Source of the DNA: Sporosarcina oncorhynchi
GTDB taxonomy: Bacteria > Bacillota > Bacilli > Bacillales_A > Planococcaceae
Length of the DNA stretch: 64,000 nucleotides
Assembly (NCBI RefSeq): GCF_033304615.1
Contig: NZ_CP129118.1
Coordinates: 2,724,001 to 2,788,000, forward strand
Direction of reading: 5' to 3'
Numbering within the stretch: position 1 is the stretch's first letter; every line of letters begins with the position of its first letter. The position numbers and the translations under genes were made by a program. Below the pieces are notes generated by a model. That model made no database searches. It worked only from the letters and a program-made list of their open reading frames with translations, and was not told the DNA's origin. Of this stretch, positions 53,486-62,702 are shown in pieces.

Positions 53486-54244
53486 CTATCGATTTGTGAA
53501 TGACTCATCGCCGATTATCGTATTCACCAAACGTCCAATTCCCTCAATTTCTGTAACGACTACATCACCTACTGCCGTATCGACAGATCCTTTCGGAGTG
53601 CCCGTGAGAATAACATCGTTTTCACTTAACGTCATAAAGCTGCTTAAATAGGAAATGAGGGTTCGGATATCGAAAATCATATCCGCTGTTGTGCCTTCCT
53701 GGACGAGTTTGTCGTTAATATGCGTCGTCAATTTTAGATTCATAGGATCAGCCACATCTGTTGCATCCACAATCCATGGCCCGAATGGCGTACCTGTATC
53801 TCGATTTTTCACGCGCAAGTTTGGACGATAATAGTTCTCCAAGTAATCCCTGATTGCATAATCATTGGCGACACTATAGCCTTTAATGTACTTGTAAGCA
53901 TCCTCGGGTTTTACATTCCGGGCTGTTTCGCCGATGATGACAGCTAATTCACATTCATAATGCATATAGGTCACATCTGCAGGTCGACGGGTAAAGGCAT
54001 TGTGCCCGACAAATGTATTTGGCCCTTTTAAAAATACAAGTGGTTCTGACGGAGCGGAAAATGCAAGTTCCGCTGCATGGTCTGCATAATTCAGGCCTAA
54101 GGCAAACACGGTTCGCGGTTCTATTGGCGTAAGCCAGACCACATCGTGTTCCTCGACGATTCGACCATCCTCTAATTTAAGTTGTCCAGCGCACTCCACC
54201 GCCTCATGAATGGCACCCCCGTAAGCTATCCGTGCTCTTCTCAT
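53486..54244 (-). CDS. hpaG: FAH-family isomerase/decarboxylase subunit (HpaG2 type)
   Basis: A 252-aa fumarylacetoacetate hydrolase-fold protein like the C-terminal half of E. coli HpaG. The metal site is formed by HYECELAVIIG (two Glu) and VANDYAIRDY (Asp), and VILTGTPKGS is the family's end motif. It should decarboxylate 5-oxopent-3-ene-1,2,5-tricarboxylate and isomerise the product, with its partner encoded just upstream. ATG 54244 overlaps the partner's stop by 4 nt and has GGAGAGG upstream. Confidence 0.85.
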   Translation of the reverse strand: MRRARIAYGGAIHEAVECAGQLKLEDGRIVEEHDVVWLTPIEPRTVFALGLNYADHAAELAFSAPSEPLVFLKGPNTFVGHNAFTRRPADVTYMHYECELAVIIGETARNVKPEDAYKYIKGYSVANDYAIRDYLENYYRPNLRVKNRDTGTPFGPWIVDATDVADPMNLKLTTHINDKLVQEGTTADMIFDIRTLISYLSSFMTLSENDVILTGTPKGSVDTAVGDVVVTEIEGIGRLVNTIIGDESFTNR

Positions 54245-55029
54245 AACAGTCCTCTCCATTTTGCTTCTTTTTCGTCTACGATAATGTTTTCAAGATTCCC
54301 AATGCCTTCTATCTCAATCCGGATCTTATCGCCTATTTGGACTAACGGTGCCTGTTCAGGAACTCCTACGAGTAGCACATCCCCGGGATTCAACGTCATG
54401 AATTCAGTTACATCTGCAAGCAGACGAGAGATTGGACGAATCAAATTTACTGTGGAGTTTTCCTGTTGAAGCTTTTCATTAATGAATACACGAAGCGCTA
54501 AATCATCAGGGTTTTGGACCTCATCACGCTCAATGATCCATGGCCCGATTGAGCAAAATCCATCGCGTGCCTTATGTTGAACAGCTGGGCGGTATACACT
54601 ATCATGCGGAACGCTTATATCATTGACGATTGTATAGCCCGCCACATACGTGAGGGCATTTTTTTCATCCAGAGCGACCGCTTTCTTTCCGATAACTAAC
54701 CCAAGCGCTGCACCTATTTCAAGAGCTGGTATTCCTTCCGGCATGGGAATCAATCCACCGTTCCGGTTAAACGTATTTGCCGGTTTAATATAAAGGACAG
54801 GAGCATTTGGCGGCGAGCTATACGGTTTGTCATATACAGCATCACCCAAACTTTCAAGTTCTCCTTTGTAGTTCAATAACGTTCCATAAATCGTCCCCGT
54901 AACCGGGTTGTCAATCTGAAGATCAGCTAGACTTGCTTCGTCGTCTCCAAGTGTGACAGTGTTCGTAACCGGATTCACAGCGACAGAAAGTAGTTCCTGT
55001 GAACCTAATACTTTCATACTTGCCTTCAC
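54241..55029 (-). CDS. FAH-family isomerase/decarboxylase subunit (HpaG1 type)
   Basis: A 262-aa FAH-fold protein corresponding to the N-terminal half of E. coli HpaG. PALEIGAALGLVIGKKAVAL and TIVNDISVPHDSVYRP carry the metal-binding region, and DVLLVGVPEQAPLVQIGDKI the C-terminal part. In enterobacteria the two halves are fused; here they are separate, overlapping genes, so a heteromer is likely. GTG 55029 is chosen with AAGGGG 6 nt upstream. Confidence 0.8.
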   Translation of the reverse strand: MKASMKVLGSQELLSVAVNPVTNTVTLGDDEASLADLQIDNPVTGTIYGTLLNYKGELESLGDAVYDKPYSSPPNAPVLYIKPANTFNRNGGLIPMPEGIPALEIGAALGLVIGKKAVALDEKNALTYVAGYTIVNDISVPHDSVYRPAVQHKARDGFCSIGPWIIERDEVQNPDDLALRVFINEKLQQENSTVNLIRPISRLLADVTEFMTLNPGDVLLVGVPEQAPLVQIGDKIRIEIEGIGNLENIIVDEKEAKWRGLL

Positions 55030-55065
55030 ACATTTCACCCCTTTTGTTCGTCCTAACGCGAACGC

Positions 55066-55869
55066 TCAGACAGACAACAATGCTTTGTCGCTTGTCATTT
55101 TTTCTCCCCGAATGCGTTGGAATTCGTCCATTAGCTTAGGGATCGTCAAGTTTTTCTTTTCCTCAGGCTCTATCTCCAAGATAATTTGTCCTTTATCCAT
55201 CATGATGAGCCTGTTCCCCAAATCTAGCGCCTGTTGCATATTATGTGTAATCATCAACGTAGTGAGCTGATCTTTCTCAACAAGCTGCTTCGTCAGATTG
55301 GTAATTAACTCCGCACGTGAAGGGTCCAATGCAGCTGTATGCTCATCTAAAAGCAAAATCGACGGTTGGGTAAAAGTGGCCATCAAAAGGGAGAGGGCTT
55401 GCCTTTCCCCACCGGAAAGCATTCCTACTTTTGCATTTAAACGATTCTCCAGATTCAAGTGAAGTGTTTCCAGAGATTCACGGAATAGTTCACGCCGCTT
55501 TTTATCAACGCCCTGTTTCAACGCACGTCTTTTGTTTCTGGAGTAAGCCATTGCCAAGTTCTCTTCAATGGTCATCGATGGGGCAGTGCCCGCCATCGGA
55601 TCTTGAAACACTCTGCCAATCATTTGCGAACGCTTAAATTCAGGCATTCTTGTAACGTCTTTACCTGCAATTTCTATGACACCAAAATCAGGTGAAAGAG
55701 TGCCAGCAATCATATTCAGCATCGTAGATTTTCCAGCGCCATTACTGCCGATTACAGTCATAAAGTCGCCGGCGTTCAATGTTAAATTTATTTGATCCAA
55801 AGCAATTTTTTCATCGGGTGTCGCTTCATTAAAGACTTTATTAATCTGATTGAGCTTTAGCAAGGGCAC
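55066..55869 (-). CDS. ABC importer ATP-binding protein (TrpZ-like)
   Basis: A 267-aa ATPase. Walker A GSNGAGKST (about residues 39-47), signature LSGGERQALSLLMA, Walker B ILLLDEHTAALDP, H-loop LMITHNMQQAL. It pairs with the permease and binding protein genes upstream, a set resembling the tryptophan/tyrosine importers TrpXYZ of Gram-positive bacteria. It overlaps the permease gene by 29 nt. Alternative start: TTG two codons on. Confidence 0.85.
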   Translation of the reverse strand: MPLLKLNQINKVFNEATPDEKIALDQINLTLNAGDFMTVIGSNGAGKSTMLNMIAGTLSPDFGVIEIAGKDVTRMPEFKRSQMIGRVFQDPMAGTAPSMTIEENLAMAYSRNKRRALKQGVDKKRRELFRESLETLHLNLENRLNAKVGMLSGGERQALSLLMATFTQPSILLLDEHTAALDPSRAELITNLTKQLVEKDQLTTLMITHNMQQALDLGNRLIMMDKGQIILEIEPEEKKNLTIPKLMDEFQRIRGEKMTSDKALLSV

Positions 55870-56890
55870 TACGCTCCTTCATAAGCAAATGCTCATGCTC
55901 CAGTAACCGGTCAGCATGGCGTTTCGCTTTTCTTCTTTTTTCTCGTCTTTTATCAAGATATTGCGGCAATACTAAAGCTCCAATTACAATGACAGCAGTA
56001 ATTAACTTCATATCCCCTGGGTCAAGTACATCCACCCTAAGAGCTAGGCCCAGTACAATTCGATAAATGATCGCTCCGGCGATGACAGCAAACGTCGTGC
56101 GCACGATTGTTTTAGTACCAAATATCGCCTCGCCTATAATCACGGATGCCAGTCCAACGATGATCATTCCAATTCCCATTCCAATGTCAGCAAACTTGGA
56201 ATACTGCGCAACGAGGGCACCCGAAAACGCTACTAATGCATTCGAAAATCCTAGACCTACAATAACGAGTGTGTCCGTATTTGCTGATAAACTTCTGATC
56301 ATTTTTTTATTATCACCTGTTGCCCGGATGGCAAGACCGACCTCGGTTTTCAAAAACCAATCGACAATCAATTTGATGATCAAGACGATAATGATCATGA
56401 TGAAAAATGTACCCCACGTTGAAGGCAAATTTTTGAATCCTACCATGGTGAGAAAGTTGTTAATGGTCGTGTCGATGCCTAAAGAACTCCAAAACGATTT
56501 AAATTGAGAGAACATCGTTTCAGCTTTCAATAATGGGATATTCGGTCGACCTATGGAGTTCGCTGAGGTCAGTCCCATTATGCGTAAATTGATTGAATAC
56601 AAGGCAATCATCATTAATATGCCGGATAGGAGTGCATTGATTTTCCCTTTCGTATGCAAGAGTCCAGTTACACAACCGGCAAGGAACCCTATACCGATGG
56701 CTACGACTGTTGCAAACGCGGGATGATAACCGAAAATAATCATCGTGGCAGCTACTGCAGCCCCTGTGACAAAACTACCGTCAACTGTCAAATCCGGGAA
56801 GTCGAGCACTCGGAATGAAAGATACACACCGAGTGCCATGATTGCATAGATGATTCCTTGTTCCACAGAGCCGAATATTGCTGCAAACAT
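55841..56890 (-). CDS. ABC importer permease (TrpY-like)
   Basis: A 349-aa membrane protein of the branched-chain-amino-acid permease fold with about nine helices (GIIYAIMALGVYLSFRVLDFPDLTVDGSFVTGAAVAA near the N-terminus). The loop GLAIRATGDNKKMIRSLSANTD contains the EAA-like coupling segment that contacts the ATPase. The C-terminus is a long basic helix. Start with GGGGGTG upstream. Confidence 0.85.
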   Translation of the reverse strand: MFAAIFGSVEQGIIYAIMALGVYLSFRVLDFPDLTVDGSFVTGAAVAATMIIFGYHPAFATVVAIGIGFLAGCVTGLLHTKGKINALLSGILMMIALYSINLRIMGLTSANSIGRPNIPLLKAETMFSQFKSFWSSLGIDTTINNFLTMVGFKNLPSTWGTFFIMIIIVLIIKLIVDWFLKTEVGLAIRATGDNKKMIRSLSANTDTLVIVGLGFSNALVAFSGALVAQYSKFADIGMGIGMIIVGLASVIIGEAIFGTKTIVRTTFAVIAGAIIYRIVLGLALRVDVLDPGDMKLITAVIVIGALVLPQYLDKRREKRRKAKRHADRLLEHEHLLMKERSALAKAQSD

Positions 56891-56907
56891 GTAGAATCAC
56901 CCCCTAT

Positions 56908-57894
56908 TTATTCACTGAATTCAGCTTTCCAATCATCCTTAATGTCGAGTTCAAGCAAAGTTGCCGTATCTTTATTCATGATCAATTTCAACTTTTGTGG
57001 AATCTGAACTGGCAAATCAGCAGGTTTACTTTCACCTTTTAAGATTTTGGCAGCCATTTGACCAGCTTCATAACCGATGTCATAGTATTCAAAGCCATAT
57101 GCTGCTAAACCGCCTCGCTCTACTGAGTCGAATTCACCGACCATCATCGGAATTTTGTTATCATTAGCAACTGAAATCACTGACTCGAGCGCACTAACGA
57201 CTGTATTGTCTGTAATGATATAGAAAGCATCTGCTTTGCCAATCAACGATTCAGCCGCTGATTTTACATCCGCTGACGTCGCCACTGACGCTTCTACAAC
57301 TGTCATATCCATATCTTTCAGCATTTCCTTCACTGCATCCACTTGAGCGCGTGAGTTTTGTTCTCCCGCGTTAAACACCATTCCAACCTTCTTCGCTCCC
57401 AATTCCTCTTTGATGAATTTCATCGTCTTAGAAATCGCATCGGGATGTGCATCGATTGTTCCTGTTACATTTGCTCCGGGTTCTTCCATTGAGTCAACAA
57501 GTTCTGCTCCCACTGCATCAGTTACAGAAGTGAAAACAATGGGAATATCCGTTGTGGCACTTGCTGCCGCCTGAGCACTTGGCGTAGAGTTTGCAAATAT
57601 CAAATCGACGCCCGCGCTCACAAGATTTGTTGCGATTGTTGTGTTGATGCTGTTATCACCTTGAGCGATTTGCTCATCATATTCTGCATTGATCCCCTCA
57701 TCTTCCAATGCTTTTTTGAAACCATCGTATGCAGCATTGAGTGATGGGTGTTCTACGATTTGGCTGACACCTATTTTGTATGTTTTAGAGGATGCTACTG
57801 GATTCTTCCCTCCACTTTCCTCCGTACCACACGCTGCAAGAAATAAAGCTGAGCTGAACATAACCGCCAACATTTTTTTCCAATTACTTTTCAT
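56908..57894 (-). CDS. ABC importer substrate-binding lipoprotein (TrpX-like)
   Basis: A 328-aa lipoprotein: lipobox FLAACG (Cys22). The mature part follows the ABC_sub_bind (PF04392-type) pattern: IGVSQIVEHPSLNAAYDGFKKAL, TPSAQAAASATTDIPIVFTSVTD, VGMVFNAGEQNSRAQVDA and YIITDNTVVSALES. Family members bind tryptophan, tyrosine or similar. In this cluster tyrosine, phenylalanine or 4-hydroxyphenylacetate is the likely ligand; that is inference from position. First of three importer genes. Confidence 0.85.
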   Translation of the reverse strand: MKSNWKKMLAVMFSSALFLAACGTEESGGKNPVASSKTYKIGVSQIVEHPSLNAAYDGFKKALEDEGINAEYDEQIAQGDNSINTTIATNLVSAGVDLIFANSTPSAQAAASATTDIPIVFTSVTDAVGAELVDSMEEPGANVTGTIDAHPDAISKTMKFIKEELGAKKVGMVFNAGEQNSRAQVDAVKEMLKDMDMTVVEASVATSADVKSAAESLIGKADAFYIITDNTVVSALESVISVANDNKIPMMVGEFDSVERGGLAAYGFEYYDIGYEAGQMAAKILKGESKPADLPVQIPQKLKLIMNKDTATLLELDIKDDWKAEFSE

Positions 57895-57919
57895 CTTTTT
57901 TCCCCCTTTACTGGTTGTT

Positions 57920-59377
57920 TTATTTGGTGTTTATTTGAAAACGAGTATTGGCTAAATCGCGTTTAACCGGCGCGGCATGTATCGCCTGTCCGACCAATCC
58001 CTCTACCGCTTCAAGGAAACCTTCACCGACTCCCGGATGTGCGTATAGTGGGAATTTTAAGTCTTCTTGTTTCGCAGCCATTTCAAGCGATTGCACAAAA
58101 GAACCTGATAACTCTATGGCCCCTTCACCAATCATATGAATACCTTGTATGATTTCCGTCGTGGCATCAGATACCACTTTAATGAATCCATCCTTTTTGC
58201 CCGTTAGTGTTGCATACCCATTGCCGCCAAGCGCAAATTGACTGACGTGAACTTCCAACCCAAACTCGCGTGCACGTTGTTCTGTTAGCCCAACTGAAAC
58301 CGCTGGAGGAATTGTATGCGCAACAACTGGCATAAATGTCAGGTCGACTTCGGTTTTCAGGCCTGCAATCGAGGCTACGGCAGTCTTCGCTTGTTTGATT
58401 GCTTTTACTGCAAGCATTGGACCTCCTGTTACATCACCAATTGCATAAATAGCCGGCAGCGATGTTTGCATATTTCCATCTATCTTTATAAAACCCTCAT
58501 CTGTTTCGGCAATCCCGAAACGACTTATGCCTAGAGGTTCCAAATTGGCGGTTCTCGTGCCAGATACGAATAGATGTGACCCGAATAGCGTTTCCTCTAC
58601 GTTTTTATCCGTTAGAAAAGTCATTGTAATCCCGTCTTCCGCCTCATTTGTTGAGAGGAATTGAAGTTCTTTATACAGTTTGATTTTCCGCTTTTTAAAT
58701 AACCGGCTTAATTCTTTATTGATGGATTCATCAAAAGGGAAATCGGCTTGGTTTTCGATTACCACACTGACTTTTGCACCGAGTGCGGCAAAACTGGAAG
58801 CCGCTTCGAGTGCAATATAGTCACTACCTCTCACAATGAGGTGGTCGGGTACTTCTTCCAATGCAAACAGTTCATGCGGCAAGAGCATTCTTTCCCCTTT
58901 TTCTTTCATAAAGAAAGGCATAACCGGGGTACTTCCTGTCGCGATAATGGCTTGCTGAAATTCGTAAATATCGAATTGATGCCCATTTTCCACGCCGATT
59001 TTGTCTGTAGCGAGAAATGTCACTTTTCCGCGGATCATTTCAACTTTATTTTCCTTACAGAGACTTTCTACACCAGACCTAAGCTGATTTATGACTTTGT
59101 CTTTATAGGCAAGCAGCTTCTTGAAATCGAATGGCATATCTGAAGTTCCAATCCCAAGTTCCTGCAAATGGGGGGCTTCTGTGCGTTTAGCTGCGGCATG
59201 TGTAACAATTTTTGAAGGGATGCAACCTTCATTCAAACAGACGCCGCCCATATCCGCCTGTTCGATCAATGTGACGGAGAGGCCGAGTTGTGCGCCGCGG
59301 ATGGCAGCAGAATACCCACCAGGCCCCCCTCCGATGATGATCAGATTTCTTTCCTGACTGATTTCGCCGACAACCAT
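57920..59377 (-). CDS. lpdA: Dihydrolipoamide dehydrogenase (E3)
   Basis: A 485-aa flavoprotein that reoxidises the lipoyl groups of the E2 subunit. FAD motif IIGGGPGGYSAA (14-25), redox-active GGVCLNEGCIPSK (Cys47, Cys52), second nucleotide site with IVRGSDYIALEAAS, in which the usual Gly-rich motif is changed to GSDYIA, and C-terminal active-site YAHPGVGE with the His and Glu. The start codon overlaps the E2 stop (TAATG), so translation is coupled. Confidence 0.9.
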   Translation of the reverse strand: MVVGEISQERNLIIIGGGPGGYSAAIRGAQLGLSVTLIEQADMGGVCLNEGCIPSKIVTHAAAKRTEAPHLQELGIGTSDMPFDFKKLLAYKDKVINQLRSGVESLCKENKVEMIRGKVTFLATDKIGVENGHQFDIYEFQQAIIATGSTPVMPFFMKEKGERMLLPHELFALEEVPDHLIVRGSDYIALEAASSFAALGAKVSVVIENQADFPFDESINKELSRLFKKRKIKLYKELQFLSTNEAEDGITMTFLTDKNVEETLFGSHLFVSGTRTANLEPLGISRFGIAETDEGFIKIDGNMQTSLPAIYAIGDVTGGPMLAVKAIKQAKTAVASIAGLKTEVDLTFMPVVAHTIPPAVSVGLTEQRAREFGLEVHVSQFALGGNGYATLTGKKDGFIKVVSDATTEIIQGIHMIGEGAIELSGSFVQSLEMAAKQEDLKFPLYAHPGVGEGFLEAVEGLVGQAIHAAPVKRDLANTRFQINTK

Positions 59378-60600
59378 TAAACCATCTCCATCATCAGCTT
59401 GTGAGGCTGTTCAATTAGGCTTGCAAAGCGATTCGTAAATGCAACAGCTGTTGCGCCGTCAGCAACACGGTGGTCAAATGCAAAAGACAGTGTCATCATA
59501 TGACCGATAACGATTTCATCATGCTCGTTGACGATTGGCTGTTTTTTTGTTTTGTGGAAAGCAATAAGTGCCGTTTCTGGGTAATTAATAATCGGTGTTG
59601 CACCCGTACTGCCAAGGGGCCCGACATTACTTACGGTAAATGTGCTATTTTGCATTTCAAACGGTTGTAACTGACCAGCAATCGCTTTTGCTGTTAATGC
59701 TTTGACGTCTTCATGAATCTCTTTAATCGATTTTTTATCCGCATCATGGACAACCGGTACAATTAGCCCGCTGTCCGTATTCGTTGCAATGCCGATATGA
59801 TAGTTTTTCTTAAGAACTATTCGGGCATTTTCTTCATCGAGTTCAGCGTTGAATATCGGGAAATCCTTCAAGGAAATGACAAGTGCCTTGATCAGGAACG
59901 CCGGGATACTGACCGTTTCTCCCGCTGTTTTCAATTGTTCTCTCATGTTCACTAAATTCGTCATATTCACTTCGTCGAAATGCGTGACATGAGGGATCGT
60001 AAAGAGCGATTTCGTCATCTTTTCTGCAATCTTCTTCCGGATGCCCCTAAAAGGAATTTCATCAGGAACCGCTTCGCTAACGACTGCAGGCTTCTTATCT
60101 GCAATCGTTTCAATCGATATTTTCTTCCCTTCTAAAAATCGGAAAATATCCTCTTCCGTTATCCTTCCAGAAGGGTCGGCAGCCCGGACATCTTCAAGGT
60201 TAATATTGTTGTCACGTGCAATTTTACGTGTGTATGGTGCCGCGAGCACGCGTTGAAAAGGAATTGAAACTGATGAATTTTCATTGGATTTTAGTGTAGG
60301 ATTTGCATTTACCTCAATTGTTTGTTTCGATTCTGATTGTGGTTTCTGTCCTTCTTCCACAACTTCCTTCGTTTCAATAGAAAGCAAGCTTGTTCCGACC
60401 TCGACTGTTTCACCAACTTCGATACGAATCTCTTTCACAATTCCCGCGCATGGTGAAGTAAGTTCAGCGACCATTTTGTCTGTTTGCACTTCGACAAGTG
60501 GCTGGTCGGTCGTAACTGTATCGCCAACCTTCACTAAATAATGGATGACTTCCCCTTCTGTCATGCCTTCCCCGATATCATGCAACTTTACTTCAAGCAT
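59377..60600 (-). CDS. 2-oxoacid dehydrogenase acyltransferase (E2)
   Basis: A 407-aa E2. One lipoyl domain (1-76) with lipoylated Lys42 in VQTDKMVAEL. The E1/E3-binding domain is at about 118-154 (YTRKIARDNNINLEDVRAADP). The C-terminal catalytic domain has the active-site motif DHRVADGA (His377, Asp381). It links decarboxylation by E1 to CoA. Similarity is to branched-chain and related 2-oxoacid complexes; acyl specificity is not readable. Between E1-beta and E3 genes. Confidence 0.88.
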   Translation of the reverse strand: MLEVKLHDIGEGMTEGEVIHYLVKVGDTVTTDQPLVEVQTDKMVAELTSPCAGIVKEIRIEVGETVEVGTSLLSIETKEVVEEGQKPQSESKQTIEVNANPTLKSNENSSVSIPFQRVLAAPYTRKIARDNNINLEDVRAADPSGRITEEDIFRFLEGKKISIETIADKKPAVVSEAVPDEIPFRGIRKKIAEKMTKSLFTIPHVTHFDEVNMTNLVNMREQLKTAGETVSIPAFLIKALVISLKDFPIFNAELDEENARIVLKKNYHIGIATNTDSGLIVPVVHDADKKSIKEIHEDVKALTAKAIAGQLQPFEMQNSTFTVSNVGPLGSTGATPIINYPETALIAFHKTKKQPIVNEHDEIVIGHMMTLSFAFDHRVADGATAVAFTNRFASLIEQPHKLMMEMV

Positions 60601-60612
60601 TCCATTTCCCCC

Positions 60613-61632
60613 TTAAAAATGAAGCACTTTCTCTATTCCTTCCACGACACGAGCAGGTGTAGGAAGATAATGTTCTTCTAATGAAAAGAATGGAACCGGT
60701 ACGTCAAATCCTGTAATCCGTTCAATTGGAGCGCGTAGATATAGGAAAGCTGTATCGTTAATGATGGAAATGATATCGTTGCCAAGCCCTCCCGTATGAT
60801 GCGCCTCATGAATAATGACTGCTCTCGTCGTCTTCTTTACAGACTCAGCTATGATTTCGCTATCGATTGGATACAATGTGCGCAGATCGATAATTTCACA
60901 ACTAATCCCTTTTTTCTCAGCCTGCTCTGCCGCCTTCTCAGCAATTGAAACCATAGCCCCCCAAGCGATGAGTGTTACATCCGTACCTTCACGAACTAGT
61001 TTCCCTTTACCAATTTCCACCGTATATTTCCCGACAGGTACTTCTTCTCTTTTCGAACGATAGTTTTTCATCGGCTCGAGAACAAGAACAGGGTCAGGAT
61101 CTTCCATCGCGGCAATTAATAACCCTTTTGCGTCGTAAGGACTGGATGGACAGACAACTTTGAGACCTGGCATATGCGTGAAAAGGGATTCAGTACTATC
61201 TGAATGAATTTCCGGCGCCCGGATACCTGCACCATATGGAGCCCGAATAACCATGGGCACTGTAAAGCGGGACATCGATCTCATCCGGATTCTTGAGACA
61301 TGCGTCATGATTTGTTCATACGCGGGATAGATGAAGCCAAGGAATTGGATTTCTGCAACCGGTCTAAAACCGTTAACAGCGAGACCAATTGATGTCCCAA
61401 TAATTCCAGCTTCCGACAACGGCGTGTCAATTACCCGATCTTCACCGAATGCTTCCTGGAGCCCTTCTGTTGCACGAAATACGCCTCCATTTTTACCGAT
61501 ATCTTCCCCTAAAATGACAGTGCGATCATCTTCTTCAAGCATCAAACGCATGGCGTCATTGATTGCTTGAATTAACGTCATCTGTTTAGCCGTCTCACTT
61601 TTTTGATGCGTCTCTTTTACCTGTGTCATCAT
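60613..61632 (-). CDS. 2-oxoacid dehydrogenase E1 beta subunit
   Basis: A 339-aa transketolase-like subunit. TVILGEDIGKNGGVFRATEGL, VIDTPLSEAGIIGTSIGLAV and APYGAGIRAPEIHSDSTE are typical of PDH/BCKDH beta chains, with the C-terminal domain VIIHEAHHTGGLGNDII. It forms a heterotetramer with E1 alpha. It starts 0 nt after the alpha stop with GGGAGG upstream. Confidence 0.9.
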   Translation of the reverse strand: MMTQVKETHQKSETAKQMTLIQAINDAMRLMLEEDDRTVILGEDIGKNGGVFRATEGLQEAFGEDRVIDTPLSEAGIIGTSIGLAVNGFRPVAEIQFLGFIYPAYEQIMTHVSRIRMRSMSRFTVPMVIRAPYGAGIRAPEIHSDSTESLFTHMPGLKVVCPSSPYDAKGLLIAAMEDPDPVLVLEPMKNYRSKREEVPVGKYTVEIGKGKLVREGTDVTLIAWGAMVSIAEKAAEQAEKKGISCEIIDLRTLYPIDSEIIAESVKKTTRAVIIHEAHHTGGLGNDIISIINDTAFLYLRAPIERITGFDVPVPFFSLEEHYLPTPARVVEGIEKVLHF

Positions 61633-62688
61633 TCATTTCCTCCCTACATGTGCAAGGTACGCTTCTTTTTGCTTTGCTAATTGGGCTGGCATCTCAGCGT
61701 ATACATGGTCAAAAACGTCTTCAACATTCGGTGGGGGGAACTTTTCCATTTCCTCGACTGCTTCTTCGACTTCCCGAGTCGTTTTTTCTTGAATAGACTG
61801 CATCCAAGCGTCATCCCAGTAGCCATAATTCTTCATAAAGAGTTCCAAACGTAAAAGCGGGTCAACGAAATCCTTCGCTCGTTCTTCCGTACGGTACTTG
61901 GATGGATCATCCGCAGTCGTATGGGCTCCTTTTCGCCATGTAACCGCTTCGATTAAGGTCGGACCATTCCCGCTTCTAGCATGATTAAATGCTTTTTTCG
62001 TTTCAAAATAGACTGCAAAACAATCATTTCCATCTAGGCGGATTCCCGGCATACCATAAGCAACGGATTTTTGGGCGATCGTCTTTGAGTTCATTTGTTT
62101 TTCAATCGGAACAGAAATGGCATATCCATTATTTTGGTTAAAAAAGACAACTGGCACTTTGAATACACTTGCAAAATTCAATCCCTCGTGAAAGTCACCT
62201 TCGGATGTAGCTCCGTCCCCAAAATAGGCAATTGCAGCATTTTTCGTTCCCTTTTTCTTTTCAGCCCAAGCGGCACCTGCCGCATGTGGGAGTTGGGTCG
62301 CAATCGGGACAGCTGGCGGGAAGATTTGTCTATCTGCCGGAGTTAGACAACCTTCCACCCGCCCATTCCAATACAAAAATGTAGTGGCCATACTTTTACC
62401 GAACGTAAGCGTTGCACCATGATCACGATAAGTCGGGAAAACCCAGTCATTGTCATTTAGTGCAAGTGCGCTGCCGACTTGGGCAGCTTCCTGCCCTTCA
62501 AATGGCGCATAGGTGCCTAAGCGGCCTTGTCGTTGTAAGTTAATTGCTTTCCGATCAAATGTCCGAATTCGGTACATATGGGAATACAGCTTTTTAACAA
62601 GCTGCTCGTCAATCTGCTTTTCATACTCCGCATCCACGAAAAATCCTTTGTCATCTATTACTCTTTTAACAGGATAGTACTGTTCCAC
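61633..62688 (-). CDS. 2-oxoacid dehydrogenase E1 alpha subunit
   Basis: A 351-aa thiamine-diphosphate subunit. The cofactor motif is GDGATSEGDFHEGLNFASVFKVPVVFFNQNN, where GDG and NN are metal ligands; HTTADDPSKYR is the phosphorylation-loop equivalent. GTG 62688 is chosen because GGAGG lies 7 nt upstream and 14 nt separate it from the dehydrogenase stop; an ATG at 62727 would overlap that gene and lacks a site. Following an aromatic amino acid dehydrogenase, the complex may take aryl-pyruvates. Confidence 0.9.
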   Translation of the reverse strand: MEQYYPVKRVIDDKGFFVDAEYEKQIDEQLVKKLYSHMYRIRTFDRKAINLQRQGRLGTYAPFEGQEAAQVGSALALNDNDWVFPTYRDHGATLTFGKSMATTFLYWNGRVEGCLTPADRQIFPPAVPIATQLPHAAGAAWAEKKKGTKNAAIAYFGDGATSEGDFHEGLNFASVFKVPVVFFNQNNGYAISVPIEKQMNSKTIAQKSVAYGMPGIRLDGNDCFAVYFETKKAFNHARSGNGPTLIEAVTWRKGAHTTADDPSKYRTEERAKDFVDPLLRLELFMKNYGYWDDAWMQSIQEKTTREVEEAVEEMEKFPPPNVEDVFDHVYAEMPAQLAKQKEAYLAHVGRK

Positions 62689-62702
62689 AAATACGCCTCC
62701 AC

